Shown one piece after another: positions 33,629-41,814 of a stretch of 64,000 bases of DNA. The notes under the pieces were generated by a model that did not search any database, was not told where the DNA came from, and saw nothing but the letters and a program-made list of their open reading frames with translations. Origin of the DNA: Mycolicibacterium peregrinum. Lineage in GTDB: Bacteria; Actinomycetota; Actinomycetes; Mycobacteriales; Mycobacteriaceae. The position numbers and the translations under genes are program-made. The stretch is from assembly GCF_001665625.1 (NCBI RefSeq), contig NZ_LZSY01000205.1, forward strand, positions 1 to 64,000, written 5' to 3'. The first letter of the stretch is position 1; each line of letters opens with the position of its first letter.

Positions 33629-34762
33629 TCAGCGCGGCCGGGTCAACCGATGTAGCAGCCAGGCGAAAGGCACCGTGACCACCAACGTCACGAGGAACAA
33701 CACGGTCGCCGAACCGGTATACACGTGCCAGCCCAGCACGAACTCCATGACCAGGTCCATGGCGACCACGTGCAGCAGGAAGATCTCGTAGGAGATCTCG
33801 CCGAGAGCGACCATCGGTCGGCTGCCCATCACCCGCGCGTACACTCCGTTGTCTCCCAACGCCAACGGAGCCACCACGAGCGTCGCGATGAGCACGTAGA
33901 ACATCGTCTTCGTCACGTCCTCACCCACGCCGAGGGTGAGCGCGGTGGTGGTACCCGCGATCGGGGTCGAGACCACCAGGTAGCAGGCCAGCGCCAGGGG
34001 CAACGTCGCCATCGCGTAGCAGCGCACACCCATCCTCGCCAGTACCGCCAGCATCATCCCTCCGACGAACCAGACCAGATAGTGCGGCAGCCAGGCCCCG
34101 CCGCCCACCGGCAGCCAGTCGGTGTTGTGCAGCAGGACCAGCCAGAGCGGGCTGATCGCAGCCAGGCCGGTCAACCCGACGAGCAGCAGCACCGGCCGAA
34201 ACTTCCTGCGACACAACACCACCAGCAGCAGGTAGGCCAGCAGCGGCAGCACGGCATAGAACGCGACCTCGACCGCCAGGCTCCACATCTGGCTCAGCCC
34301 CTGGTGCAGATACTCCGTGAAGTAGTTGTCGCTGTAGATCTGGGTCAGCGTCAGATTGCGTACCAGGCCGGCCCAGGTGTGGCCGGGATTCGGCTGCACG
34401 GGCCGCAGCTCGTAGATGCCGTAGACGAGCAGGACGGTGACGACGTAGGCGGGCATGATGCGGCGGAACCGGTTTCGCGCGTAGCGGCGGACGCTCGGCG
34501 CAGCGGAGTCGGCGGCGGCCGCCCGTACCCACGGACCGAACAACAGCAACCCCGAGAGCACGAAGAAGATCGCCACCCCGACCTCGAGGCGCGCGCTCAT
34601 CAATCCCACGTACCCCTGCGAGAGCAGCCCGGTGCCGTACGCAGCGTGGGTTCCCATGACCGTCAGCGCGGCGACCGCGCGCACCCCGGTGAGCGACGCG
34701 ACACGATCCGCATGCGAGACCTGCTCGAGCCCGCCCTGATCGTCCTCCACCTCTGAGGTCAT
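33629..34762 (-). CDS. Acyltransferase 3 family membrane protein
   Basis: From ATG 34762 the product is 377 residues with about ten helices. Family hallmarks: RVASLTGVRAVAALTVMGTHA (the R and H of the active site region), VAIFFVLSGLLLFGPWV, RFRRIMPAYVVTVLLVYG, MWSLAVEVAFYAVLPLLAYLL and LGEISYEIFLLHVVAMDL. These enzymes O-acylate sugars, lipids or glycans of the cell envelope using acyl-CoA at the membrane. It reads towards the methyltransferase gene, one base apart at the stops, and is divergent from the ligase gene. Confidence 0.9.
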   Translation of the reverse strand: MTSEVEDDQGGLEQVSHADRVASLTGVRAVAALTVMGTHAAYGTGLLSQGYVGLMSARLEVGVAIFFVLSGLLLFGPWVRAAAADSAAPSVRRYARNRFRRIMPAYVVTVLLVYGIYELRPVQPNPGHTWAGLVRNLTLTQIYSDNYFTEYLHQGLSQMWSLAVEVAFYAVLPLLAYLLLVVLCRRKFRPVLLLVGLTGLAAISPLWLVLLHNTDWLPVGGGAWLPHYLVWFVGGMMLAVLARMGVRCYAMATLPLALACYLVVSTPIAGTTTALTLGVGEDVTKTMFYVLIATLVVAPLALGDNGVYARVMGSRPMVALGEISYEIFLLHVVAMDLVMEFVLGWHVYTGSATVLFLVTLVVTVPFAWLLHRLTRPR

Positions 34763-34833
34763 TGGTCGGCCCGCTCCGTCGTCATTTGGCCATTCTGCTG
34801 CGCGCACGGCCATTCGCGTTGTTGCATCGCGGT

Positions 34834-36303
34834 GTGGGTGAAGAGGTCAGGAACACCGAGTTCAGCCGCGCGCACCGGCAGGAGTACCGGCGCAAGGTAC
34901 AGCTGTGCCTGGACGTCTTCGAGACCATGCTGGCCCAGTCGAGTTTCGAGTTCGAGCGTCCGCTCACCGGCATGGAGATCGAGTGCAACCTCGTCGACAA
35001 CGAATATCAGCCCGCGATGACCAACCAGGAGGTGCTCGCCTCCATCGCCGATCCGGCCTACCAGACCGAATTGGGCGCTTACAACATCGAATTCAACGTT
35101 CCACCACGTCCGCTGCCCGGCCGGGCCGCGCTTGAACTGGAGAACGAGGTGCGGCTCAGCCTCAATGCCGCGGAGACCAAGGCCAACGAGGACGGCGCGC
35201 ACATCGTGATGGTGGGCATCCTGCCGACGCTGATGCCCGAACATCTGTCGGGCCCGTGGATGAGCGAGTCCACGCGGTATCAGGCGCTCAACGACTCGAT
35301 CTTCACCGCCCGCGGCGAGGACATGCCGATCGACATCTCCGGACCGGAACGACTCAGCCTGCAATCGGCTTCGATCGCGCCGGAGTCCGCGTGCACGAGC
35401 ATGCAGTTGCACCTGCAGGTGTCCCCCGCCGACTTCGCCCGCAACTGGAATGCAGCCCAGGTGCTGGCCGGGCCGCAGCTCGCGGTCGGTGCCAACTCGC
35501 CCTATTTCTTCGGCCATCAGCTGTGGGCCGAGACCCGCATCGAGTTGTTCACCCAGTCCACAGACACCCGGCCCGACGAGCTCAAAGCTCAGGGCGTCCG
35601 GCCCCGGGTCTGGTTCGGCGAACGGTGGATCACCTCGATCTTCGACCTGTTCGAAGAGAACGTGCGGTACTTCCCGTCCCTGTTACCCGAGCTGTCCGAC
35701 GAGGACCCGGTGGCCGAACTCGCGGCGGGCCGGGCACCGCAGCTGGCCGAGCTGCGGCTGCACAACGGGACCATCTACCGGTGGAACCGCCCCGTCTACG
35801 ACGTCGTGGACGGGGTCCCCCATCTGCGCGTCGAGAACCGCGTGCTGCCCGCCGGCCCGAGCGTCGTCGACATGCTGGCCAACGCGGCGTTCTACTACGG
35901 CCTGCTGAGGACACTGTCCGAGGAGGACCGGCCGCTGTGGACCAAGATGAGCTTCGCCGCGGCCCACCACAACTTCGTCGAGGGTGCTCAGCACGGGCTC
36001 GACGCCCGGTTGTACTGGCCCGGTCTGGGCGAGGTGACGCCCGACGAGTTGGTGCTGCGCAGGCTGCTGCCGATGGCGCACGACGGGCTGCGCCGCTGGG
36101 GCGTGGCAGCGGAGGTGTGCGACCGCTATCTGGGGGTCATCGAAGGCCGTGCCAAGACCGGCCGCACCGGGTCGACCTGGCAGGTCGCAACGGTCCAGGC
36201 CCTCCAGGCACAGGGGCTGACCAGACCCCAGGCGTTGGCCGAGATGCTACGACGCTATGTGCAGCGGATGCACAGCAACGAGCCCGTCCATACCTGGGAT
36301 TGA
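34834..36303 (+). CDS. Glutamate-cysteine ligase family 2 (GCS2) protein
   Basis: GTG 34834 gives MGEEVRNTEFSRAHRQEYRRKVQLCL, the usual opening of this mycobacterial family; 489 residues. GCS2 features are FERPLTGMEIECNLVDNEYQPAMTN (the E-x-E metal site), LGAYNIEFNVPPRPLPG, SACTSMQLHLQVSP, ANSPYFFGHQLWAETRIELF and PRVWFGERW. It should form a carboxylate-amine bond using ATP, in the manner of YbdK/EgtA-type ligases, but the amine and acid are not known. It is about 100 residues longer than YbdK owing to its C-terminal part. It is followed 18 bases later by a methyltransferase. Confidence 0.85.
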   Translation: MGEEVRNTEFSRAHRQEYRRKVQLCLDVFETMLAQSSFEFERPLTGMEIECNLVDNEYQPAMTNQEVLASIADPAYQTELGAYNIEFNVPPRPLPGRAALELENEVRLSLNAAETKANEDGAHIVMVGILPTLMPEHLSGPWMSESTRYQALNDSIFTARGEDMPIDISGPERLSLQSASIAPESACTSMQLHLQVSPADFARNWNAAQVLAGPQLAVGANSPYFFGHQLWAETRIELFTQSTDTRPDELKAQGVRPRVWFGERWITSIFDLFEENVRYFPSLLPELSDEDPVAELAAGRAPQLAELRLHNGTIYRWNRPVYDVVDGVPHLRVENRVLPAGPSVVDMLANAAFYYGLLRTLSEEDRPLWTKMSFAAAHHNFVEGAQHGLDARLYWPGLGEVTPDELVLRRLLPMAHDGLRRWGVAAEVCDRYLGVIEGRAKTGRTGSTWQVATVQALQAQGLTRPQALAEMLRRYVQRMHSNEPVHTWD

Positions 36304-36321
36304 GACGCGTACGTTGGAAGA

Positions 36322-37005
36322 ATGACATCTGGACAGGTCTTGGACTGGGATGGCGCGTACAAGGGGGAAGCAGGTTTCGAGGGTCAGCCGCCGTGGAACA
36401 TCGGTGAGCCACAACCCGAGCTTGCAGCGCTGCACCGGGCCGGGAAGTTCGAGAGCGACGTGCTCGATGCGGGCTGCGGGCATGCCGAGCTGTCGCTGAC
36501 TCTGGCGTCCGACGGCTACACCGTCGTGGGGCTGGATCTGAGCCCAACGGCGATCGCCGCGGCCAACAACGCCGCGCAGGTGCGCGGTCTGTCGACGGCC
36601 AGTTTCGCCCAGGCCGACATCACCTCGTTCACGGGCTACGACGGCCGGTTCAACACCGTGATCGACTCGACCTTGTTCCACTCCCTGCCGATCGAAGGTC
36701 GCGACGGGTACCTGCGCTCCATCCACCGAGCCTCGGCGCCAGGTGCGCACTACTACGTGCTGGTGTTCGCCAAGGGCGCGTTCCCCGCCGAGTTGGAGAC
36801 CAAGCCCAACGAGGTGTCCGAGGACGAGTTGCGCGCCGCGGTGTCGAAGCACTGGGAGGTCGACGACATCCGGCCGGCCTTCATCCATGCCAACGCCATG
36901 GCAGTGCCCGCGGACGTTCCCTTCGAAATGCCGCCACATGACCGTGACGAGAAGGGGCGCATCAAGTTCCCGGCGTTCTTGCTGACTGCGCACAAGGCGG
37001 GCTGA
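36322..37005 (+). CDS. Class I SAM-dependent methyltransferase
   Basis: A 227-residue enzyme. The start GQVLDWDGAYKGEAGFEGQPPWNIGEPQPELAAL resembles thiopurine/tellurite-type methyltransferases. The SAM motif VLDAGCGHAELSLTLA, TVVGLDLSPTAIAAA, FAQADITSF and FNTVIDSTLFHSLP are present. From memory it is like Rv3699, which would fit the syntenic block. It is 18 bases downstream of the GCS2 ligase on the same strand, so the two may act on one pathway; the substrate is unknown. Confidence 0.85.
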   Translation: MTSGQVLDWDGAYKGEAGFEGQPPWNIGEPQPELAALHRAGKFESDVLDAGCGHAELSLTLASDGYTVVGLDLSPTAIAAANNAAQVRGLSTASFAQADITSFTGYDGRFNTVIDSTLFHSLPIEGRDGYLRSIHRASAPGAHYYVLVFAKGAFPAELETKPNEVSEDELRAAVSKHWEVDDIRPAFIHANAMAVPADVPFEMPPHDRDEKGRIKFPAFLLTAHKAG

Positions 37006-37077
37006 ATTCGGGCGCAGGCGAGCATGGTCGTGACCAGATAAGATCACTTCAGCTAGTTGTTTGCTGGGGGGTGATTC

Positions 37078-37483
37078 GTGTTTCCGTTCGACGTTGAACG
37101 CTCGGCGTTCTTTGGTGGCTTCGGGGACGCATCTACGCTGCTCACCGGACTTCGCGCTGCAGCATTGGTGCTCCCGCTCGATGTCAATGGCTCGGTGTTC
37201 ACCTGGGTCTGGGGCGGACTGCCGTGGCTTACCGCATTCACCACGGTCGATCGGTGCGTACGGTTCGCCGAGAAAACAGGCCGGGATACCCGCGGCCATC
37301 GAGGTGGTCACCGTGCGTGGCGCCGCGGTGCTCGACGGCCTGGACCGCGCGCCCGAGCCGACGGGCTTGGTGGTGGATCCGGCGAGTTCGGATGTCATGG
37401 TCTTCCCGCCGGTCAAGGCGATAACCCCGCACTGCTATATCGATGAGGAAACAGGGAAGGCGGTCCGCACATGGGCGGCGTGA
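37078..37483 (+). pseudogene. Frameshifted gene before the WXG100-type pseudogene
   Basis: A GTG at 37078 with GGGGGGTG in front starts VFPFDVERSAFFGGFGDASTLLTG. The sense reading switches frame near 37280 to IEVVTVRGAAVLDGLDRAPEPTGLVVDPASSDVMVFPP, which runs to a stop at 37483. Both halves look coding, so a single-base change appears to split one gene. Its end overlaps the next gene's ATG, an operon feature of ESX-associated toxin loci. Family not recognised. Confidence 0.5.
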
Positions 37484-38143
37484 AGGTTCTCGGTGTCGAC
37501 CCGGCCACTCTCCAGCAGGCCGCCAAGGGCATCAACGGTGTGATCAGCGGGATCTCCGGTGGTGCATTCGGCAGCTATCAGGGGCAACTGGGCCGCGGTT
37601 TCGAAGAGCTGGCGATCACGGGCCTGGAGGCCAGCCATCCCGACGCGAAGTCCGGTTTCGACAATTTCACTCACCGTTGGGAGTGAGGGACCAGAGCACT
37701 CATCATCGCCGCCAACGACATCGGTGAGGCCTTGGACCTGGGTGCGGGTCGGTACGAACTGCAGGAGAAGTACTACAGCGATGCCGCCAAGGACATGGTC
37801 AACGACCTGGCGGGTGACCCTTCGCTGCAGAAGGAATCCGTCAAGGATGAACACGGCAACATCGTCATCCGCGGCACCGACGATATGGGCTGGGGCGAGA
37901 TGGTCGATTACAACGTGAATCGACTGACCTACCCGGGCTGGTCGGCGGAATCCTTCGAAGCGGGTCAAGCCGCAGATCCAGGAGAACTGGAACTCGATCC
38001 AGGACAACGCGGCACAGGCCGGCAAGAATGCGGTGATCCCCGGTGAAATAACGCGCGTCACGGTCGACGGCTTCATGAACGGTGACGAGCAACCAGCCTC
38101 TGCGGCTCCGGCTCCTCAACCTGTGCCCGATCCTGCGGTATGA
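37471..38143 (+). pseudogene. WXG100/ESX-type substrate-domain gene, nonsense plus frameshift
   Basis: The frame from ATG 37471 (MGGVKVLGVDPATLQQAAKG) is stopped by TGA at 37684, where a TGG would give the WEWGT turn. The same frame then continues with RALIIAANDIGEALDLGAGRYELQEKYYSDAAKDMVNDLAG. Near 37960 the sense shifts to another frame (QIQENWNSIQDNAAQAGKNAVIPG) and ends at 38143 with a proline-rich tail. The helix-WxG-helix pattern resembles ESX (type VII) substrate domains. Two separate lesions make it inactive. Confidence 0.65.
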
Positions 38144-38166
38144 CAATACTTTTCGGATAGCGACTC

Positions 38167-38369
38167 ATGGGATTCTGGGACGACGTCGTCGATTGGGGCG
38201 CTGACCTCGTCGAGGATGGCAAGCATGCCCCTCAGTGAGTTCGTCGACGGCGGTTCTGAGGCTGTCGCCGATGTTTTCGACGCGGTCGGGGGCGACGGGG
38301 TGGCCGACAACGTGAGCGTGTCGAGATTCTTGTGTGCCTGTGACCTCGGCATCGGCCAACAACGCATCC
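38167..38369 (+). pseudogene. Remnant of an ESX-type toxin gene, cut by an insertion sequence
   Basis: ATG 38167 begins MGFWDDVVDWGADLVEDG, the usual start of mycobacterial polymorphic-toxin-like proteins encoded after WXG100-type genes. After 18 residues the sense moves to another frame (LSEFVDGGSEAVADVFDAVGGDGVADNV). The gene is then cut by the IS3-family element at 38370, and no continuation is seen on the other side. Confidence 0.6.
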
Positions 38370-38408
38370 TGATGTGCCCCGAGTTCGGCGGTGTCGCCAT
38401 ACTTGGTT

Positions 38409-39258
38409 TCAGGCCACGGGTTGGGTGGATTGGTGTAGCAGCTCGAACTCTATCGGAGTACGCATGCCCAGGGCCGAGTGTCGCCGTTGCCTGTTGTGGA
38501 AGATCTCTAGGTAGTCGAAAATCGCGTTGGCCAACTCGATGCGAGTCTTCCACCGTTTTCGATTAAGGAGTTCGGTTTGCATTCGGCCCCAGAATGATTC
38601 GATCATGGCGTCGTCGTAGCAGTCGCCGATCGAGCCCATCGACGGGGCCAGTCCGGAGCGCTTGGCGCGGTCGGTGAAGGCCCAGGAGGTGAATTGCACG
38701 CCGTGGTCGGAGTGGATGATCCCGCCGGCCTGCGGGTCGCGGTTGGCGATGGCCATGCCCAGGGCGTTGGTGACCAGGGCTGCGGTCTGGCTGGAATCGA
38801 TCGACCATCCGACGACCCGTCGGGAAAAGGTGTCGAGCACGACCGCGCAGTACACCTTGCCTTCGTAGGTGCGATGCTCGGTGATATCAGTGACCCACAA
38901 CCGATTTGGTACATCCCTAGTGAACATCCGCTCGACCAGATCGGTCACCGTCGGCGTCTCATGACGGGACCGGGGTCGTCGGTTGCCCGGCAGTCCTTTG
39001 ATCGCCGCGCGAGCCATCAGCACCTCGACCTGGTTGTGACCGACCTGCAGGCCCAGACCGAGTGTCAACTCGGCGTGAACCCGGCGAGCGCCGTAGGTGC
39101 CCCGTGATGCAGTGTGAACGGCGCGGATCTGCTCGGTCAGCCAGGCATGCCTGACTGCCCCGCGCCGACGGCGACCGGCATCGCCACTCGTAGTAGCCCG
39201 ACTCGGCCACCGACAGCAGTCGGCACGCTTTCTGCACGGGCAGTCCTTCTGCGGCCAT
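38409..39258 (-). pseudogene. IS3-family transposase orfB (DDE), frameshifted
   Basis: The first part (MAAEGLPVQKACRLLSVAESGYYEWRC) loses frame near 39155, where one extra G seems present. Sense resumes as AVRHAWLTEQIRAVHTASRGTYGARRVHAELTLGLG and continues through the integrase core: NRLWVTDITEHRTYEGK (first D), GGIIHSDHGVQFTSWAF (second D) and DDAMIESFWGRMQTELL (E). The DDE triad is intact but the frameshift separates it from the start. It ends at 38409. Confidence 0.85.
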
Positions 39259-39565
39259 AGTGGCTATGGCCGCGTACCGCCTTTTGGGTCGTGCGGCTCC
39301 CGTAGCAGCTCACGCGCCCTTTTCAAGATCGCCACCTCGGTCTCTAATTCGCGGATGCGCTTGTTGGCTGCCGACAACTCGGCCTGCTCGGCACGGTTGA
39401 GACCCGGCAACTGCCCGGTGTCGATCAGCTCCTGCTTGCGCCAGCCGTAGATGGTCTGTCGCTGACGCCCAGATCGGCAGCGATCTGCGCGATGGGGCGG
39501 CCAGCAGCCACCAGGTCGAGCACCTTGCGGCGGAATTCCTCGGGGTAACGCTTGGGCACGGACAC
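39244..39565 (-). pseudogene. IS3-family orfA (HTH), frameshifted
   Basis: Starts VSVPKRYPEEFRRKVLDLVAAGRPIAQIAADLGVSD, an IS3 orfA HTH. One base is missing where GVSDQTIYGWRKQ is expected. The other frame continues TIYGWRKQELIDTGQLPGLNRAEQAELSAANKRIRELETEVAILKRARELL, the leucine zipper. The lesion adds to the one in orfB. Confidence 0.8.
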
Positions 39566-39624
39566 GGCTCCTTCAGCACGTCGTGACCAATCAAGCAAAC
39601 CGACTCCGCGCAACCCGGGGCACA

Positions 39625-39843
39625 TCATCGCCCCCAGATCTGACCAATGTGACCCAACTCAAGTGGGAAGAACTTGTGCTGCATGATCCATGGCCTGCCA
39701 TAGACGTTGATCTCGATGTCGATGCCCTGGTCGCCGCCCTTGCCATTGACCGCGCGGACATCAGCCCCGAACCGGTCGCGCACAAGGAGCTCGATGACCC
39801 GATCAAATTCGGGCTGCTCCAGCCGTTCCCATTCGATGATCAT
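39625..39843 (-). pseudogene. Truncated Mrr-like (PD-D/ExK) nuclease
   Basis: ATG 39843 begins MIIEWERLEQPEFDRVIELLVRDRFGADVRAVNGKGGDQGIDIEI, the N-terminal part of a restriction-endonuclease-like fold. The catalytic Asp (GGDQGIDIEI) and the Q-x-K (IMQHKFF) are visible. Coding sense stops at the insertion-sequence edge (39627), which supplies the TGA a few bases on. About 73 residues remain. It looks like a type IV restriction or phage-defence nuclease destroyed by the insertion. Confidence 0.65.
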
Positions 39844-40014
39844 AAGCAACTCAGAGTACGGGGCAGGGGTGCAGCAACTCGCTGATCCGCCCAGCATCGC
39901 CCGGCCCGCAGGGTTGCGCGCACTGCCCTTACTGGGCGCGCAGTCCCCTCACCGCCACCGCCGGCCAGTGCGCGCCGGCACAGGACGGGTCACGTGAGCT
40001 GCCATGCGCACGGC

Positions 40015-40740
40015 TCACGGGGTGGCGACGTCGCTGGTCTGCGGCGGTGGTCGAAACACTGGCCGAGTCGGCTCATTGTGGTCGTTGTGGTCGACCACGA
40101 CCTCCATCAATGCGCTGAACAATGCATAGCGGGCCCGCGTGGACTCGGCGCTGCGGGCCTGGCGAAACTCAGCGACCCGAGTGAACAGTTCCCGCGCATC
40201 GAGCCGCCGGCCCGAATACCTGGTGAGCTGGTGGAAGAACACGACCTCGACCCGGGTATTGCCCCGGGGAAAAATGGGCAGCGAACTCAAGGCACACCAA
40301 TACGCAGCGAGCCGCGACGTGAAACGCTGGTCCGTCAAACCCAGCAAACAACCTTCGGCCTGAAGGTACCCAAAAACGTACTCGGCGCTGTCACGCACGC
40401 TCCGCCCCACCAGACGGCGGTAGTCAATGCTCGGCGAACTCAAGTCCTCACCCAGGACTTTGACGACGTCGCGTTCCGGAGCCGTCAGTGCCCCATCTGC
40501 CGCCGGTGGCGTCCCTGCCCAGTCGAAAGTATCGCCCAGCAGTCGGTTGTGCAGGCCGCAGTAGTGCCCGAAATCAAAATTCCCGGACAGTGGTTCGTTG
40601 GCAATCTCTGCGATCCGCAGAGCAGACATCTGCGCTTCTACTGCTTCCACAGTGCGCTGATCGGTGAGGGTGAATTTGTTGCGCAGCGTCTTCAGCTTGG
40701 CTGGGTCGCGGTGATCCTGCCAGCCATCATCGGTAATCAC
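40015..40740 (-). CDS. Fic-domain toxin-like protein with altered active site
   Basis: A 241-residue Fic-fold protein: LSGNFDFGHYCGLHNRLLGDTFDWAGTPP is the early Fic core, and the region LSSLPIFPRGNTRVEVVFFHQLTRYSG stands where HxFx(D/E)GNxR should be. The catalytic His is replaced by Pro and the Mg-binding acid by Arg, while G-N-x-R is kept. Fic enzymes AMPylate target proteins with ATP; this one should not. Its ATG overlaps the stop of the small antitoxin gene upstream by four bases, the FicA-FicT (VbhA-VbhT) order. The frame is intact, so it may persist as a pseudo-enzyme. Confidence 0.78.
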   Translation of the reverse strand: MITDDGWQDHRDPAKLKTLRNKFTLTDQRTVEAVEAQMSALRIAEIANEPLSGNFDFGHYCGLHNRLLGDTFDWAGTPPAADGALTAPERDVVKVLGEDLSSPSIDYRRLVGRSVRDSAEYVFGYLQAEGCLLGLTDQRFTSRLAAYWCALSSLPIFPRGNTRVEVVFFHQLTRYSGRRLDARELFTRVAEFRQARSAESTRARYALFSALMEVVVDHNDHNEPTRPVFRPPPQTSDVATP

Positions 40741-40925
40741 CGCGCCCCAGGGGCGGTGTAATGCGACAAGATCTGCTCGACAGCCTTCCCGATTGGCAGC
40801 TCGCCCCGGCCGACTTCAACGATCAGCTGCCTGGTGAGCGGATGCAGCTCATTGCCGGCCAGCGCAAGTGCCGCTTCTGCCAAAGCCACAGCCTCCTGGA
40901 CAGGCGACGGCGCGGAAGAATTCAC
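40737..40925 (-). CDS. VbhA/FicA-like antitoxin with altered inhibitory motif
   Basis: A 62-residue helical protein. Its core AALALAGNELHPLTRQLIVEVGRGELPIGKAVEQIL aligns with class I Fic antitoxins, in which an SVxLEGLE-type motif places a Glu in the toxin's ATP site. Here the motif reads ALALAGNE: the Ser and the inhibitory Glu are both Ala. It is coupled to the Fic gene by a four-base overlap. Loss of the brake matches loss of the toxin's catalytic His. Confidence 0.7.
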   Translation of the reverse strand: MNSSAPSPVQEAVALAEAALALAGNELHPLTRQLIVEVGRGELPIGKAVEQILSHYTAPGAR

Positions 40926-41052
40926 GCGTTGAATATAGTTGAGGCTCTCTGCCGCAGCCGAACTCCCGTTCAGCTACAGAGCTTGGTAGCCGCAGAAATA
41001 GCAAGTGGCGGGCAGATGGTGATCGCAGAGATCAGGCACAATTCGTGGTCGA

Positions 41053-41775
41053 TCATGGGTCCAATGCGCGGAGGCGGTCCAGCGCGCGTCCGTCGGTGAG
41101 CTCAGTTCGCTGCTCGGGGTGGCGCCAGTAGAACCGCACCAACTCGATGAGAGCGGTTCCCTTCGGCGTGTAGCTGCCGGGCGAATCCATCACCAGCCGA
41201 GAACCGTCCTTCATGGTGATCACCACGGGAGTCCAGAACCGCCCCTCGGTCGGGAGCTCGTCGGTCACCGACGCAATATCGTCCCACCTTCCTGAGTTCA
41301 AAGAACCGAGATTGGGGAACTCGAACTCCTCCAGAGTGAGTAGCAGATAGCTAGTCCCGCCTTGGCGCTTGAAGACAAACGAAAACCATCCCGCAACGAG
41401 GCCAGCGGCGCCCAACGCGATCGGAAAGACATCGCCCATTCCCTCGGGCAATGGCATGTAGAGCCAGCCGGTCAGCCACGCAATGAACATCGACACTCCC
41501 GACACCGCGAGGGCGAGGTTCGTTCTCCGCTGCATCGACTCTAACCGACTGTCCGGCCGCAATAACATCCCAGATTCATCGAACGCAGCTTGGACCACAG
41601 CATTTTTCGATGCCGCCAACTGGATGGCAACCAACAGGCAGGTGGTGATCAGCCCAACCGCGATCACCGCGGTAATGAAAGCCAAGTGCTTGATCGCGTT
41701 AAACGCCCAGATTCCACATATCAACGCAAGAATCAGGTTGAGCGTCATGCCAAACCGTCTGCTGAAATTCTCCAT
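41053..41775 (-). CDS. Membrane protein with PH-like C-terminal part, unknown function
   Basis: A 240-residue protein. Two helices at residues 10-55 (LNLILALICGIWAF and FITAVIAVGLITTCLLVAIQLA) and two at 88-130 (LALAVSGVSMFIAWLTGWLYM and VFPIALGAAGLVAGWFSFVF) are followed by a cytoplasmic domain with LLLTLEEFEFPNLGSLNSGRWDDIASVTDEL and VVITMKDGSRLVMDSPGSYTPKGTALIELVRFYWRHPEQR. The latter pattern is common in actinobacterial proteins that may be PH-like. It is a lone gene near the Fic locus, with 127 bases before it. Confidence 0.6.
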   Translation of the reverse strand: MENFSRRFGMTLNLILALICGIWAFNAIKHLAFITAVIAVGLITTCLLVAIQLAASKNAVVQAAFDESGMLLRPDSRLESMQRRTNLALAVSGVSMFIAWLTGWLYMPLPEGMGDVFPIALGAAGLVAGWFSFVFKRQGGTSYLLLTLEEFEFPNLGSLNSGRWDDIASVTDELPTEGRFWTPVVITMKDGSRLVMDSPGSYTPKGTALIELVRFYWRHPEQRTELTDGRALDRLRALDP

Positions 41776-41814
41776 CTCTCCCTTTGCTGTTCTTCGCCGC
41801 GATCCGCTGCCGAA

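Larger units (their letters stand above)
38370..39627 (-). mobile_element. Degenerate IS3-family insertion sequence (1258 bp)
   Basis: The ends are inverted repeats: TGATGTGCCCCGAGTTCGGC reading in from 38370, and TGATGTGCCCCGGGTTGCGC reading in from 39627 on the other strand. Between them lie orfA and orfB of an IS3-type transposase on the minus strand. Both are frameshifted, so this copy cannot move itself. No matching target duplication is seen at the two edges (ATCC on the left, TCGC on the right). Confidence 0.85.

Noticed and set aside
33725..34756. A 343-residue gene opposite the acyltransferase
   Set aside because: Composition is dominated by H, Q, R and D repeats; the acyltransferase on the other strand has full family motifs.
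37471..38143. Two independent small genes rather than one broken gene
   Set aside because: The sense before and after the TGA at 37684 is in the same frame and joins into one helix-WxG-helix pattern, so a nonsense mutation is simpler.
38360..39640. Target-site duplication of the IS3-family element
   Set aside because: The bases just outside the inverted repeats do not match at 3, 4 or 5 bases.
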